From NCBI GenBank assembly GCA_028023455.1, contig JAQFVV010012423.1:4814269-4878268 (forward strand): DNA of 64,000 bases, in the 5' to 3' direction. This stretch comes from Epiperipatus broadwayi (taxonomy: Eukaryota; Onychophora; Udeonychophora; Euonychophora; Peripatidae). The first letter of the stretch is position 1, and each line of letters starts with the position of its first letter. Shown piece by piece: positions 14,930-25,490 of the stretch. Under the pieces are notes generated by a model. It saw only the letters and a program-made list of their open reading frames with translations. It was not told where the DNA came from and ran no database searches. The position numbers were made by a program, and so were the translations under genes.

Positions 14930-15960
14930 GTTTATATCTTTTATCAGATTTTATTCAACCTACTATTCTTTTGATATCAATATCTTCAGTATTTTAGTCA
15001 TCTATATAGGTAATAGTTGATTTTGCATTCCTATGTTTTATTATATTTTCTTTTTTAAAATTTAATTCAAAATCATATCCTGCTAATAAATTCAACCAAT
15101 GAAGTATTCTGAGACTCCTGTCTTATTTTTAAAGTTAAAATTCCTAAAAGTAGTTTGTGATCAGTAAAAGTTTGAATCAATAAGCACTGGTGAAATTTTT
15201 TCACTGCAAAGAAACAACAGCTAATTCATTTGTATTTGATTGGTTGTAGTTACTTTATTTTCTAGTTAAGATTCTTGAAACAAATACATTTGGACTTTCA
15301 TCATTAACTATAGTGTGAATTAAAACTGCTCTCACCTGAAATTCTCTTGTGTCTGTTGTAAACAGTAATTTAAGGATACTCTCATAGTGTACTAATAAAT
15401 CATTTGGCACTAGCTATTACTTTATATCACTAAAACTTTTTTGAGCTTGATACCCATATCATTTTTGACCTTTTCTTAATAAATTATACAATGGTCAAAC
15501 TACATTGTAATTAAGGAAACTCATAAAAGGTTATAATTTTTTCACATTTTGAGGTCTAAGAGCTTCTTTTACAACTGATATTTTTTAATATCAGACTTCT
15601 TTATTTTAATAGATATGACATGGCCCAAGAATTATTTCAGTTGCTATCCAGATACATTTTTCTAGGTTCAATCTTGATCCAAAATTTGCTAATTTATCAC
15701 GAACTTTTAAAAGTCATTGTTATAGTTTCTCTTCAGAAATAGCAATTAATAAAATATCATTGGTGTTACTCCTTCCATTTGCTAAAATAACACACCCACC
15801 TTGGCTTGAAAAATATTAAGTGCCGCCATAATTCCGTAGGGTAGACTAATATAATGAACCAAATTTCTTTTTATTTCTAATGGTAGCAAATAGGCTTTTC
15901 AAACAAATGTTTTATAATGTTTTTGTGCTGTTTTTCATGGGCAAGACATTCAATGTAAAT
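14930..15960 (-). pseudogene. Gypsy RT and RNase H remnant
   Basis: The minus strand near 15729-15765 encodes NDILLIAISEE, matching the RT active-site block normally YxDDILI, with the first aspartate lost. It is followed by LNLEKC and GHVIS (about 15610-15700), the typical RT thumb motifs of gypsy elements. Further down the minus strand, near 15080-15190, SQTT / NFKNKTGV and YQDMIL-like pieces recall the ITDHKPL...QDYDF segment of the RNase H domain. Several stops and at least three frame changes break the frame. No functional protein can be made. Confidence 0.65.
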
Positions 15961-16090
15961 TATAAATATTGCCTCAAAGTCACTTTGAGACATTTATTAG
16001 ATATTACTTTTATTAGTAAGGTATGATGTAGTAAGATATTAACTTTTTGTGAAAGAAATTTTGCTGCAGGAGTTTAAAAATAACATTGTA

Positions 16091-17949
16091 ATCTGCTGAA
16101 TAAAAAGACTGAGATTGGTATTTACTAATATATAGATACGTGAATGCCTCATAATTTAATTTGTATAGTTATTGAAAACTTGTTTTTTTTGTTTTTTTTT
16201 TTTTACCAATTAACTATACTCTTTATTGCAGATAAAATGGTTAGGAGACATTGTATGTATATTTTTAAAATTTCTTTATTTTTCTATCTTTATTCTTGGA
16301 AAAGATTTAAATTATTTTTGTCATTAGAATATTTATTATTGCTTATAGTAGATCGATTGAATGTTTCATCTCATCATTTAGATACTATTTCTATTATCGT
16401 AAAAATTATTTTAGTTGCCTGTTTTGCCTTATTACATAATTCCTTGTAAAATTCTTTATTCTTCAAATATTTTTCTTTTTTTCTATTTGATTTTTTTTTT
16501 TCAATATCAAAATGTTATTCTATTTATTGACATGTTTTTTTTCTTCTATATTTTGCAATTTAGCGCTACTACTTTTTACGTCATTATTAATTTCTTTATG
16601 TGTCATTTTACAATATCCCCGTTTTTAGCGCTTTCTTTTTTAAAGATGACATTTTAAATTATTTTTATATTTTTTTTTTATTCTTACAAATATCGTCTTA
16701 TTTTTGTAGAAAAATTTACTATTAAAGTACAGTTCTATAGAGTTTTTATTTTTAATAAACTGTGCGTTATATTGTAATTACAAATGATTACGTCTTGCTA
16801 GCTTGAAAATATGATTAATTAAAACTGATGAGTACATTCTAATTTAAATTCTTTAAAGTATTTCTAAGAGTTAGATATATAAATTGTTGTTACTATGATT
16901 TATTTTTAATCTGTGTTGAATCTTATTAAAGATATGCAATCTTGAAATATAATCCTACTCTAAGAATTTTTAATTTGGATACTTGCCCTCCTCCTCCTTT
17001 GTTTTCTAAATATTTAATAAGTAGTTGTTTATGTACAAAAGTTTATCAGTCTATTTACTCTTGATTTTATTTTTATATCCAAATATATCGTGCACTTTTA
17101 AATCTTAAATGTTTTTTTTTTAAATTCTACTAAAATCTCGCATGAAATTATTTAAACGGTATGTCCATTCAAAAACTTTTGTACTTTATAGGCTTTCATC
17201 TGAAATAGCTAAATAAATCTATATTGATATCTTTCATTTTATTCAGTAAGTAGTTACTTTCTTTTGTATGTTTTCACAATTATTTACAACAATGGCATCT
17301 TTATAGTCGAATACATTTTTCAATTATCACTTTGACTGTTTTTTCATCACAAAACTTAATATATCATATTTTGTGTTTGAAAATTCTTACAAATTGTTAG
17401 ATAAAACTCAGACACTTAGACTTAAAACCTGGTAATTGTTAACACCCATTTCTTCAGACTTGCTTTATGATTTTATAATTCATTGATTTTTTAATAGATA
17501 TAACTGTGAGTGTAAAAATACAATATTTACACACACAATTATTCATTTTATTTTAGATAAAGCTAATTAATATCTGGTTTTGAAACTATTAGGCTTCTGA
17601 TAAAAAAGACCGTGATATTTTTATGATTTTAATCGATGATGAAAATCCAGCTTACATAATATGCTGCTGAATGTGAATTGGTGTGTAGCCCTATCAGTTT
17701 GCTCTCCACATTAATATCAAGTAATGAAAAATAAATAGAAACAATAAAAACTGTGAAACTTGTTTACACTCATTCTATTATGGTTTCAGTGAAAATCAAG
17801 AATTTTGTTTCAATTAACAGAAAACATTGGCAGACTTATAATGAATTGATAAAATAAAAGCATTTTCTTTTACATAAAATATATTAGTAGTTTATTAAGA
17901 GTATACAAAAAGAAATGTTCCTTTAGTTTTTTTATAGTCTATATATAAA
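16091..17949. other. AT-rich DNA, nothing recognised
   Basis: T-rich frames at 16144-16657 translate to Phe/Leu-rich low-complexity strings. No motif supports a gene. Confidence 0.5.
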
Positions 17950-19575
17950 TAAATTATGTTTTGTTTTTTTTCAGTAATGAATTTTTCAAAACCTATTATT
18001 TATTTTTTTTTACAAAGTATGATTTTTAAAAAAAGCTATATTCTCTGTTTAAAAATTTTAAAAAAAATATTAAATAAACTCCACATAACTATGACATTAA
18101 AAGAAAACATGATAACTATTATAATTACTACATCTGAATTTCCAAATCTTATAAATGAAGAGAACAGAGATAAATTAAATCTATGAAAATAGAAAAGCTA
18201 CAGTAAATGATGAAAATATTATTAATATCCTAAAAGTAGAAAAATTTGTTAGTGAAAATATATCTAAATGATAAACATATAACAGATGATAGGTAGAAAG
18301 CAATAATAATAATAATAATATAGATATTTAAGAATAATAATAAATAACATATTAAAAATTACAGGACTGTAGTCTTCTATTACTTTTAAACAATCTTTTT
18401 TACCCAGATAATTACAACTCTTTTATATTGAATTTTAAATCCAAATAAACCAAAAGAATAAGCTGACTTTAAAAGTCATTTTAGTGTAAGAATCACATCC
18501 AAGTTTTGAGAAAAGTTATAAAAATAACCAATGAATAAAAACTAACATTGTGCTTTGGATTTGTACAATGTGAAATTATATTTAATTCTACAAGTATTTC
18601 TATGAAAGAAATAGACCATCAATATATAGACTTAGAATAATGTCATATTTTGAAGAATATTTATCAAAATGCAATAGCAATGATTAGATTACATGATGAC
18701 AATAAGAAAGTTGCTATGGAGATGGGTATAATAGAATAATTCCTATTTCTAAAACTTTTTACAACAATTTTGCAAAAAAATATTTTGTGGATTAAAATGA
18801 AAAACTAAGAGAAAAACATGAAGATTATATTGCAAATAATGTGGTTATTTTTGCAAATAATGCTTGAGAAATTCAGAAAAAGTTGCAAGAGATGAAAGTA
18901 ACAAAAATACAACTAAAAATAAGTATTAAGAAAACTAATGATAACATTCAATGGTTTTTATCCAAAAAAAAAATATATATAGATTGATAACCATGAATTA
19001 TAAGAAGTTAATAATTACAAATATATTTGACAGATTACTAATGTAAATTGAAACATGGTGAATAAAATTATTTATATAATTAATGTTTGATAGAGTCATT
19101 TTGATAGAAAGTGATTGAAAAGAAAATTTTTTAACAGATGTATTTTATCAATTCTTAGTTATGGATTTAAAATTTAGACTCTTAATAGAAAAACAATATA
19201 GAGACTTCAGATCATTCACTAAAATTTGAAGATATCTGTATTGGGATTAATGAAAAGGGTTCAAAATGGAAATATTTCCATAAAAAATAAATAAATAGAT
19301 ATTATTGATGTCATTGAACAAATTAAAAGACCAATGGACCTGGGCTGGTTATATTGCTATAAAACATAACTTAAACTTGTACCAAAAGATTGTACAAAAT
19401 TAAAAAAAAAAACATAGAAAGGGATCACGTTTAAAAAGGGTAGATAAAATAAGAAAGTTTGTTGATGAGATGTAGAAAAGAGAAGTGGTGCATTGGTCAA
19501 AGTGTATTATAATAAGAGAGACTTTAGTAATGCTTTGTACCAAAAATAATAATAATGAAAATGCCTTTAATAACA
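17950..19575 (+). mobile_element. RTE-type non-LTR retrotransposon, decayed
   Basis: Plus-strand translation, with frequent frame changes, gives DHIQVLRKVI and CFGFVQCE at about 18495-18580 (RT motif A region), EHQYIDLE / ILKNIYQNA at 18625-18680 (upstream of motif B), an ANNA-EIQKKLQEMK block just after the lost FADD site near 18850-18900, and WTWAGYIA near 19340. The last is the W-x-GH-x-A motif downstream of RT in RTE elements. The element ends near 19570 in an (AATAAT)-type tail. The endonuclease half is not recognisable. Stops and frameshifts make this an old dead copy. Confidence 0.7.
18480..19100 (+). pseudogene. RTE reverse transcriptase remnant
   Basis: This is the core of the element above. 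Recognisable blocks in order are the finger/palm motif (DHIQVLR), a mutated FVDFEKAFD-like motif A, the NIYQNA-AMIRLHDD block, LFTTIL (following a damaged QGDPISPKLF motif B) and the FANNA-EIQ block that normally follows FADD. The catalytic aspartates are not preserved in any single frame. The same motifs appear on the minus strand at 39.0-41.5 kb, which supports one RTE family at several sites. Confidence 0.65.
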
Positions 19576-20218
19576 TTTTATAATTACATAGTATTATCAA
19601 TCTATTCTCTGAGTAATATTTTTTTAGAAAATAAAAACAATTACATGACTAGTTATTGTGAAGGTCATGTGAGATTAAAGTACACAACACTTCTATTCAG
19701 TTGATAAAATAGAAACTTGTTTTACATTGATTGAGAATTGATACAAGCACCTTAAGCTTTTGATTATATTATTCTATCTTTATGCTAAATATCTTAGAAC
19801 AACTTATCCCAGATATATTTCAGAATAAGTTGATTAAAAACAGACGTTTTGCTCAAATCGAATATAAATTTATTTTGTATGCTATGATAAAACATTTTTA
19901 CTAAATAGAATATTTATAAATTTAAAATTAAAGTAAATACTCAATTACAAAATGCTACAAAGTCCCAAACCATCATAATTAAATAAATTGTTTATTAATA
20001 ATTCTATAATTAAGACTCTAAAAAGATTTTAATTAAAACAAAATGTAATAAAATAGTTAACTAATCAAATTATGTAATATAAACCCTTGATTCTGGGCTT
20101 TTTGAAGCTATGAAATTTTTGAATTTAAAATCTGCCAAAAATTTTAATAAACATTAATTTTACAATAAATAAAGTATGTATACATTGAAATCTTTTCAAA
20201 TTGTATAAAATTTAATTT
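19576..20218. other. AT-rich DNA, nothing recognised
   Basis: No gene, RNA or known element seen. Confidence 0.55.
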
Positions 20219-20233
20219 ATTAATATTGAATAT

Positions 20234-20600
20234 GTAATAGTGATATTAGCGATTAAGCCAATGCACATGCGCTTTAAAGATAAATTATAAATGAATATTC
20301 TCACTTTTCCAGACACAAGATATAGTTTTTTTAGAAAAGATGGAATGAATCCAACCATTCTTTTGACCCAAACATTTATGTATGGGCAAATTTCCATATG
20401 CTTAAGATTTGCCCATACATAAATGTTTTGGTCGCTTAAGATTTGCCCATACATAAATGTTTGGGTCAAAAGGATGTGTGGATTCATTCCATCTTTTCTA
20501 AAAAAAAACTATATTTTGTGTCTGGAAAAGTGAGAGTATTCATTTATAATTTATCTTTAAAGTGCATGTGCATTGGCTTAATCGCTAATATCACTATTAC
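20234..20600. mobile_element. Foldback (hairpin) element
   Basis: Arms at 20234-20391 and 20441-20600 are inverted copies of about 160 bp with only a few mismatches. Both begin outside with gtaatagtgatattagcg and both contain aaagataaattataaatgaa. The innermost motif acatttatgtatgggcaaat is present once in the left arm and twice in the right, giving an asymmetric ~50-bp centre. A 16-bp direct repeat attaatattgaatatg lies at 20219-20234 and 20637-20652, abutting the left end but 36 bp outside the right end. It encodes nothing; it is a foldback or MITE-like element, or a palindromic duplication. Confidence 0.85.
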
Positions 20601-20652
20601 AGTATAAAAACATAGCGCTATATAAAATAATATCTCATTAATATTGAATATG

Positions 20653-22072
20653 CTTATATTTTTCTCAATCCAAAAGTTTTTATTAGTAGTAATTAAAACA
20701 ATAAATACCTTGTAATTTTATTTGGAAAGTGAAAATTTTTGAATTATTAGTAATCGGATTATCTATAATCTACTAGCATTGCTAAAATGCAGAAAAAAAT
20801 TAAACCAAAAAAAACTTTAAACTTTTTAAAATTTTAACAAAAAAAAAAGTTATTAGGAAAAAGTATTACAAAAAAAAAAAACATACTTAAATTCTAATAT
20901 ATAATTCAAATAAATAAATAAAACTCTGATAAAAATAAAAACTTCATTGTATTTTTTTTTTTTTTTAGCTTTAGAATAATTTATAGAAATTATGCAAGAT
21001 AAAAAATTAAATGAATTGTAGTTTCTATACAATAGATGTATTTAAACATTGCGATATATATATATATAATGTTAATAATCGCTATAACATAAGTATAAAT
21101 TACATAAACAATATGCATTAAAAAAGGTAAACTATAAGTTAATATTTAAAAATATATTACGCAGAAATATCTGCAAGCAAAGATAATGAAAAAACAAATG
21201 ATCTGAAGATCTTTTCATTCTTTGCTACATAATATTTTCATAATGCAATCTTTTTTTTTACTAGAAAAAAAAAGGATAAGTACTCAGAACAGATGCATTT
21301 CTTTTAATTAGAAAATCTATTTCCAATGAACTTCTAATCTATAGATTTTCAAAGAGACTGGAAAAAAATAATTAATTGTAAAAAATAGCAACAATTGAAT
21401 AGCTTATTCACTAGAATAAATATAAAGCATAATTCAAATGTTATACATAAAATCAGAATTCATAATTATTGTGGCATTTTATTACATAAAATTTAAAATA
21501 AATTTACATTTTTGCTTCTATTTTATTTGCGCCTGATTCAATTTGGTATTATTTAAAATAATTTAAAACATTATCTAGAGGGGAGGGGAGATTGATTCTG
21601 GAGTAAAAATAAGCTCTTAAACGTCAAAATAAAAACTTCAAAGAAATTATATTAAAAACAAAATTAAAATCAATATTTTTTTTTTCTGAATTATAGTAAT
21701 ATTTAAATAAATATTAGACAGAAAAGTGCAATTCTTGGCGAATAAACAAGATCGGGAATTAAAATAGGATGATAATAAAGATAACTGAATTCGTAGGTGG
21801 ACATAGAAGAATCCTAAAACAGAGCTTATAGCCAACATAAAAACTAAATTTGAGAACGAGCAGCAGAAAGAGACTAATAGAGAAAATGGCAATAATTTTG
21901 AATTCATTATCGAACGAGCGCAAAAGCCTTTGCTCTGAGAATTTATGGTAAAGATATTATATGCGTTAAAGGAGTCAAAGGCCTTTGGCTGATTTTAATG
22001 AATAAAGAGGACAATCGAACGAAATTAAATTTGCAAATTAATAGTTTAAAATTGACTGGAATATAATGGTTC
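20653..22072. other. AT-rich DNA, nothing firmly recognised
   Basis: There is a short (TA)n at about 21053-21068 and a G-rich patch gaggggaggggag near 21578. A CpG-containing stretch at 21900-22020 has two similar pieces, gcaaaagcctttgctctgag and gtcaaaggcctttggctg. No gene is supported. Confidence 0.5.
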
Positions 22073-22530
22073 CAGGCGCCATATTGAATTTAAAAAAAAA
22101 CTGACCTGAGATACAATTTTCACAATAACATCAGTTTTAATAATTTTAGAGCAAAAAACATTACATTGATAGAAACAAAAAAAAACTAAGGAAAACAATA
22201 AGGCTAGGACACATAGTGGTTACTATTCAAAAATTAAAAAAAAAAGAAATTTCAACATCCAACATAATTATTACTTTATTGTTTGTTCATAATTTCTAAT
22301 TTATCATTAACTATGTTTAAATTACATCTTCATTGATAATTTCTTTGTATTCCTCACAAGATTGTCTTTCAAACCATATATAATACTTTTTACCTGAAAT
22401 GATCCATAGCTTCAGAATCTCCAAAACAAGTCACATATGAATTTCTCATTTTTATCTTGTATCCCAAAAGTTACAAAATCTCAAAGGCATCTATAAAAAA
22501 ACATTTATCCTAATAAAAGATATAAAACAA
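22073..22530 (+). repeat. ~460-bp dispersed repeat, copy A
   Basis: It aligns over its length with the reverse complement of 53023-53478. Shared blocks are ggcgccat, tttagagcaaaaa, aactaaggaaaacaataag, gataatttctttgtattcct, gatccatagctt and cctaataaaaga. The aligned region includes, on the minus strand, a conserved caggtaa splice-donor-like site. Copy B sits at the right end of a TTAA-flanked segment, which suggests copy A is a truncated relative of that element. Confidence 0.8.
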
Positions 22531-23207
22531 ATGATTTCTAGAAGATGGATAAGCATATGTCAGAAACTAATAAAATTTATCGAATAAAATTTTTATAATG
22601 GAAATATTTGTATCAGTGATGTATAAAATTAGATCTTTATTATTCTAAAGTTTTGTGAAAGATGTCACACCTGCATTAGAAATGAAGTCTCATTAAATTT
22701 AATGTATACTTCATCAAACATTCCATCAATATTTTTTATAATTTTGATGCAGTAGCAATATGGTTTATAATCATTAAAAAACATAAACAAAGTAAATTGA
22801 ACAATCTTTTTTTTTAGTTGTGCTTTTTTAAAACTTGTGAAATTATATTGATTAACAATTACTATATTAAGAGAGAGTAGATTTAGCATTTATATTAATA
22901 TTTGAATTGCTGACATTAAAAATAGTAATAAATTAATTTATAATTCTATTGTAGAAATTAGTAAAATAGTTTTTAAATAAAACAATAGTCAAGCTTTTGA
23001 GTGAATTTATCTTTTTTTTTTTGCTCTTTCCTAATTTATGTAAATTTTATTTGAATGAACCATAAAAATCATTTGAAAATTAGACACTTTTATAAAATTT
23101 AAATACCATCAATTATGACTTTTTAGTAACTAGTTTTATTCAGCTTACACTTTATTTTTTATACTTCTTTGCTTTGCTTTTGATATTGATATAAGTGTTC
23201 TCTGTAG
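22531..23207. other. AT-rich DNA, nothing recognised
   Basis: The small minus-strand frame at 22665-22889 has no recognisable motif and ordinary AT-rich composition. Confidence 0.5.
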
Positions 23208-23687
23208 ATTAAAACAGGCAAAACTCTTTATATGTATTGCCACTCAGTGCAAGCCAGAGTAATCAATGGATGCCAGAAGGCTTGTGCATAAAATCTCCAT
23301 CTAGTGCCTACTCATCCAATATCCCCAGATTAGTTTCTGTTTTGTGGCCTTCATCAGTGAGGAGCCTTGGATCTGAGAGCATTGCAGCTAGATCTTAGGA
23401 CCTAAGGCAACCCTCCAGAAGCCATCTTTTATCTCAACTATAAAACTATGATACTTAAATTGAAAACACTAGTCTACATAAGTCTGAACTCAGTTCAGTA
23501 CCCATACATTTTGGTGTCTTTGGTTCTTTAATAACCATAGCCACCACTATTCTATTAGAAAGAATTGGTTTTATGCCAATAAACATTACATGATCACCAT
23601 TTTTTATGCACAAGCCTTCTGGCATACATTGATTACTCCGGTTTGCACTGAGTAACAATACATATAGAGTGTTTTGCCTGTTTTAAT
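23208..23687. mobile_element. Nonautonomous element with ~85-bp inverted ends
   Basis: The left end 23208-23293 (attaaaacaggcaaaactct start) is repeated inverted at 23602-23687 with few mismatches; both contain ggcttgtgcataaaa at the inner side. The ~300-bp interior is unique and GC-richer, with a piece gtggccttcatcagtgagga shared with 42920-42970. The size and lack of coding capacity fit a MITE. A 13-of-14 match to gttctctgtagatt occurs just left of the element and again about 45 bp right of it, which is too far out for a clean target duplication. Confidence 0.75.
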
Positions 23688-23842
23688 AACAGTTAAGAGC
23701 AGGCATAAGAAATGATGATCATGTGATGTTCTCTGCAGATCATATATGCTGCAATAAACAATACTATAATAAACAAATATAATAAAATCAAGATAAAAAA
23801 ATGTATTTCTCTTTTCTTCATTCTATTGTAAAATTATATAAA

Positions 23843-24248
23843 ACTGTTTTGAACATTTAAACAGAAAATCTAAACATATTATATAAATTTATTTTATTTA
23901 CTGCTCAGCATACTTTGGACAATTTTGTCATATTCATAACATTTAAACTTTTTCAAAAGTCTATATAATATTCACAGCATTTGTATTTTCTTCAGAACTT
24001 AATTTAATATTTAATTATGTTTTGCTTTGTGCAATATTACTTAAATATTCTATTTTTTTTGAAAGCAGAATATAATTAAATATTAAATTAAATCCTGAAG
24101 AAAATATAAATCCTATGAATACTATGTAGACTCTTGAAAAGTGCCAATAGTTTGAATATGATAACATTGTCAAAAACATGCTAAACAGTAAATAAAATAA
24201 ATTTACATAACATTTATCTTTTCAGTGTAAATGTTCAAAACATTTTTA
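23843..24248. mobile_element. Long divergent palindrome (hairpin element)
   Basis: Arms 23843-24031 and 24063-24248 are inverted copies of roughly 187 bp, at a rough eye estimate four-fifths identical, around a ~30-bp centre. Shared anchors are gttttgaacattta outside, aaatttattttatttactg in the middle, and attttcttcag and ttaatttaatatttaattat inside. No coding. The divergence shows it is older than the hairpin at 20.2 kb. Confidence 0.8.
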
Positions 24249-24427
24249 TTAATTTTAAAATCAAGATCCAACATCACAGAAATGTTATTGTCCAAAGTAA
24301 CATGTATGTGTGCTAACATTTTTGGCAGTCTTCATAATTTTCTTACAATGGAAGACATTTTTGATTATGGTTTATAAAATACATATCTAAATATTAAATT
24401 TATTAAGCAAAAGGAAATGCTATAATA

Positions 24428-25490
24428 ATAACATGAAAGGCTAAAACCATCAAAATATGCACCTTAAAAATGCTTATGTAACAGTCAATCAGATATTATT
24501 AATGACTGCATGTAGAAATCTCAATTCAAAAACACAATCCAAAAATATAAAACCCACTTTCTTCTCTACTTAAATTTATATATAAATAAGCCAGACTCAA
24601 GCATTTCAAACTAAGAGAAGAAGATGGGTTTCATCTTTTTTCTCATAGTTTTGGCTTGTGTTTTTGAATTGAGAATTCCATGTGCAGTCATTATTACATT
24701 TAATTGGCTGTCACATAAGCATTTTAAGGCATATCTTTCAAAGGTGTTAGCCTTTCATGTTGTTATTATATCATCTGTTTATGCTTAATATATTTTAATA
24801 TATTTACATTTGTTCCTATCATTTCATTAAAATTGCTTTGTAGTAACTCAAAAGATTTCACATTGTTTATTTATATATAATATTTAGTGAATTAAATGTG
24901 AAGGTGTTTTAAGCTTCATGCTCTTAGTTTGGAATACGAGAGTCTGGCTTATTTATATATAAATTTAAGTAGAGAACAAGATGGGTTTTATCTTTTTCTC
25001 ATAGTTCTGGTTTGTGTTTTTGAGTTAAGAGTTCCACATGCAGTGATTATTACATCTGATTGGCTGTCACATAAGCATTTTTAAGACACATCTTTTGAAG
25101 GCTTTAACCTTTCATGTTATTATTATATAATCTGCTTGTGCTTAATAAATTTAATATATTTACATTTTTTTACTATCATTTTATTAGATTTAAAAATTGC
25201 TTTGTAGTAAATCAAAAGATTTCACAATGTTTATTTATATATAATATTTAGTGAATTAAATGTGAAAGTGTTTTAAGCTTCATGTTTTTAGTTTGGAATG
25301 CTTGAGTCTGGCTTATTTATATATAAATTTAAGTAAAGAAAAAGGTGGGTTTCATTTTTTTCTCATAGTTATGGCTTGGGTTTTTTAATTGAGAGTTCCA
25401 CATGCAGTCATTATTACATCTGATTGGCTGTCACATAAGCATTTTAAAGGTGCATCTTTCAAAGCTTTTAGCCTTTCACATTATTAAAAT
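24428..25490 (+). repeat. ~358-bp unit in tandem with an inverted partial copy
   Basis: An inverted partial copy (24428-24617) is followed directly by unit 1 (24621-24974), unit 2 (24975-25336) and a truncated unit 3 (25337-25490). Each unit contains gatgggttt-atcttttt, a gattggctgtcacataagc-like block (attggctgtcacataagc in unit 1), tttcacattgtttatttata and ggcttatttatatataaatt. The inverted copy shows these in reverse complement. No long open frame crosses the units. It is a small satellite-like array, possibly derived from a mobile element. Confidence 0.9.

Larger units (their letters stand above)
14063..16090 (-). mobile_element. Ty3/gypsy-like retrotransposon, decayed pol region
   Basis: On the minus strand, reading from 16090 down to 14063, remnants of reverse transcriptase, then RNase H, then integrase appear in that order. 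RT-RH-IN is the Ty3/gypsy order; Ty1/copia has integrase first. All parts carry stops and frameshifts. No LTRs, primer-binding site or gag were recognised, so the ends are limits of what I can translate, not true termini. This is an old inactive copy. A BEL/Pao element would share the order, but the RT and integrase motifs read more like gypsy. Confidence 0.75.

Noticed and set aside
20212-20487. 91-residue minus-strand frame
   Set aside because: It lies in the foldback arms and reads the repeated core as protein; no family resemblance.
24428-25490. Array considered as CRISPR-like repeats
   Set aside because: Units are ~358 bp, contiguous and without unique spacers, in an animal-type genome.
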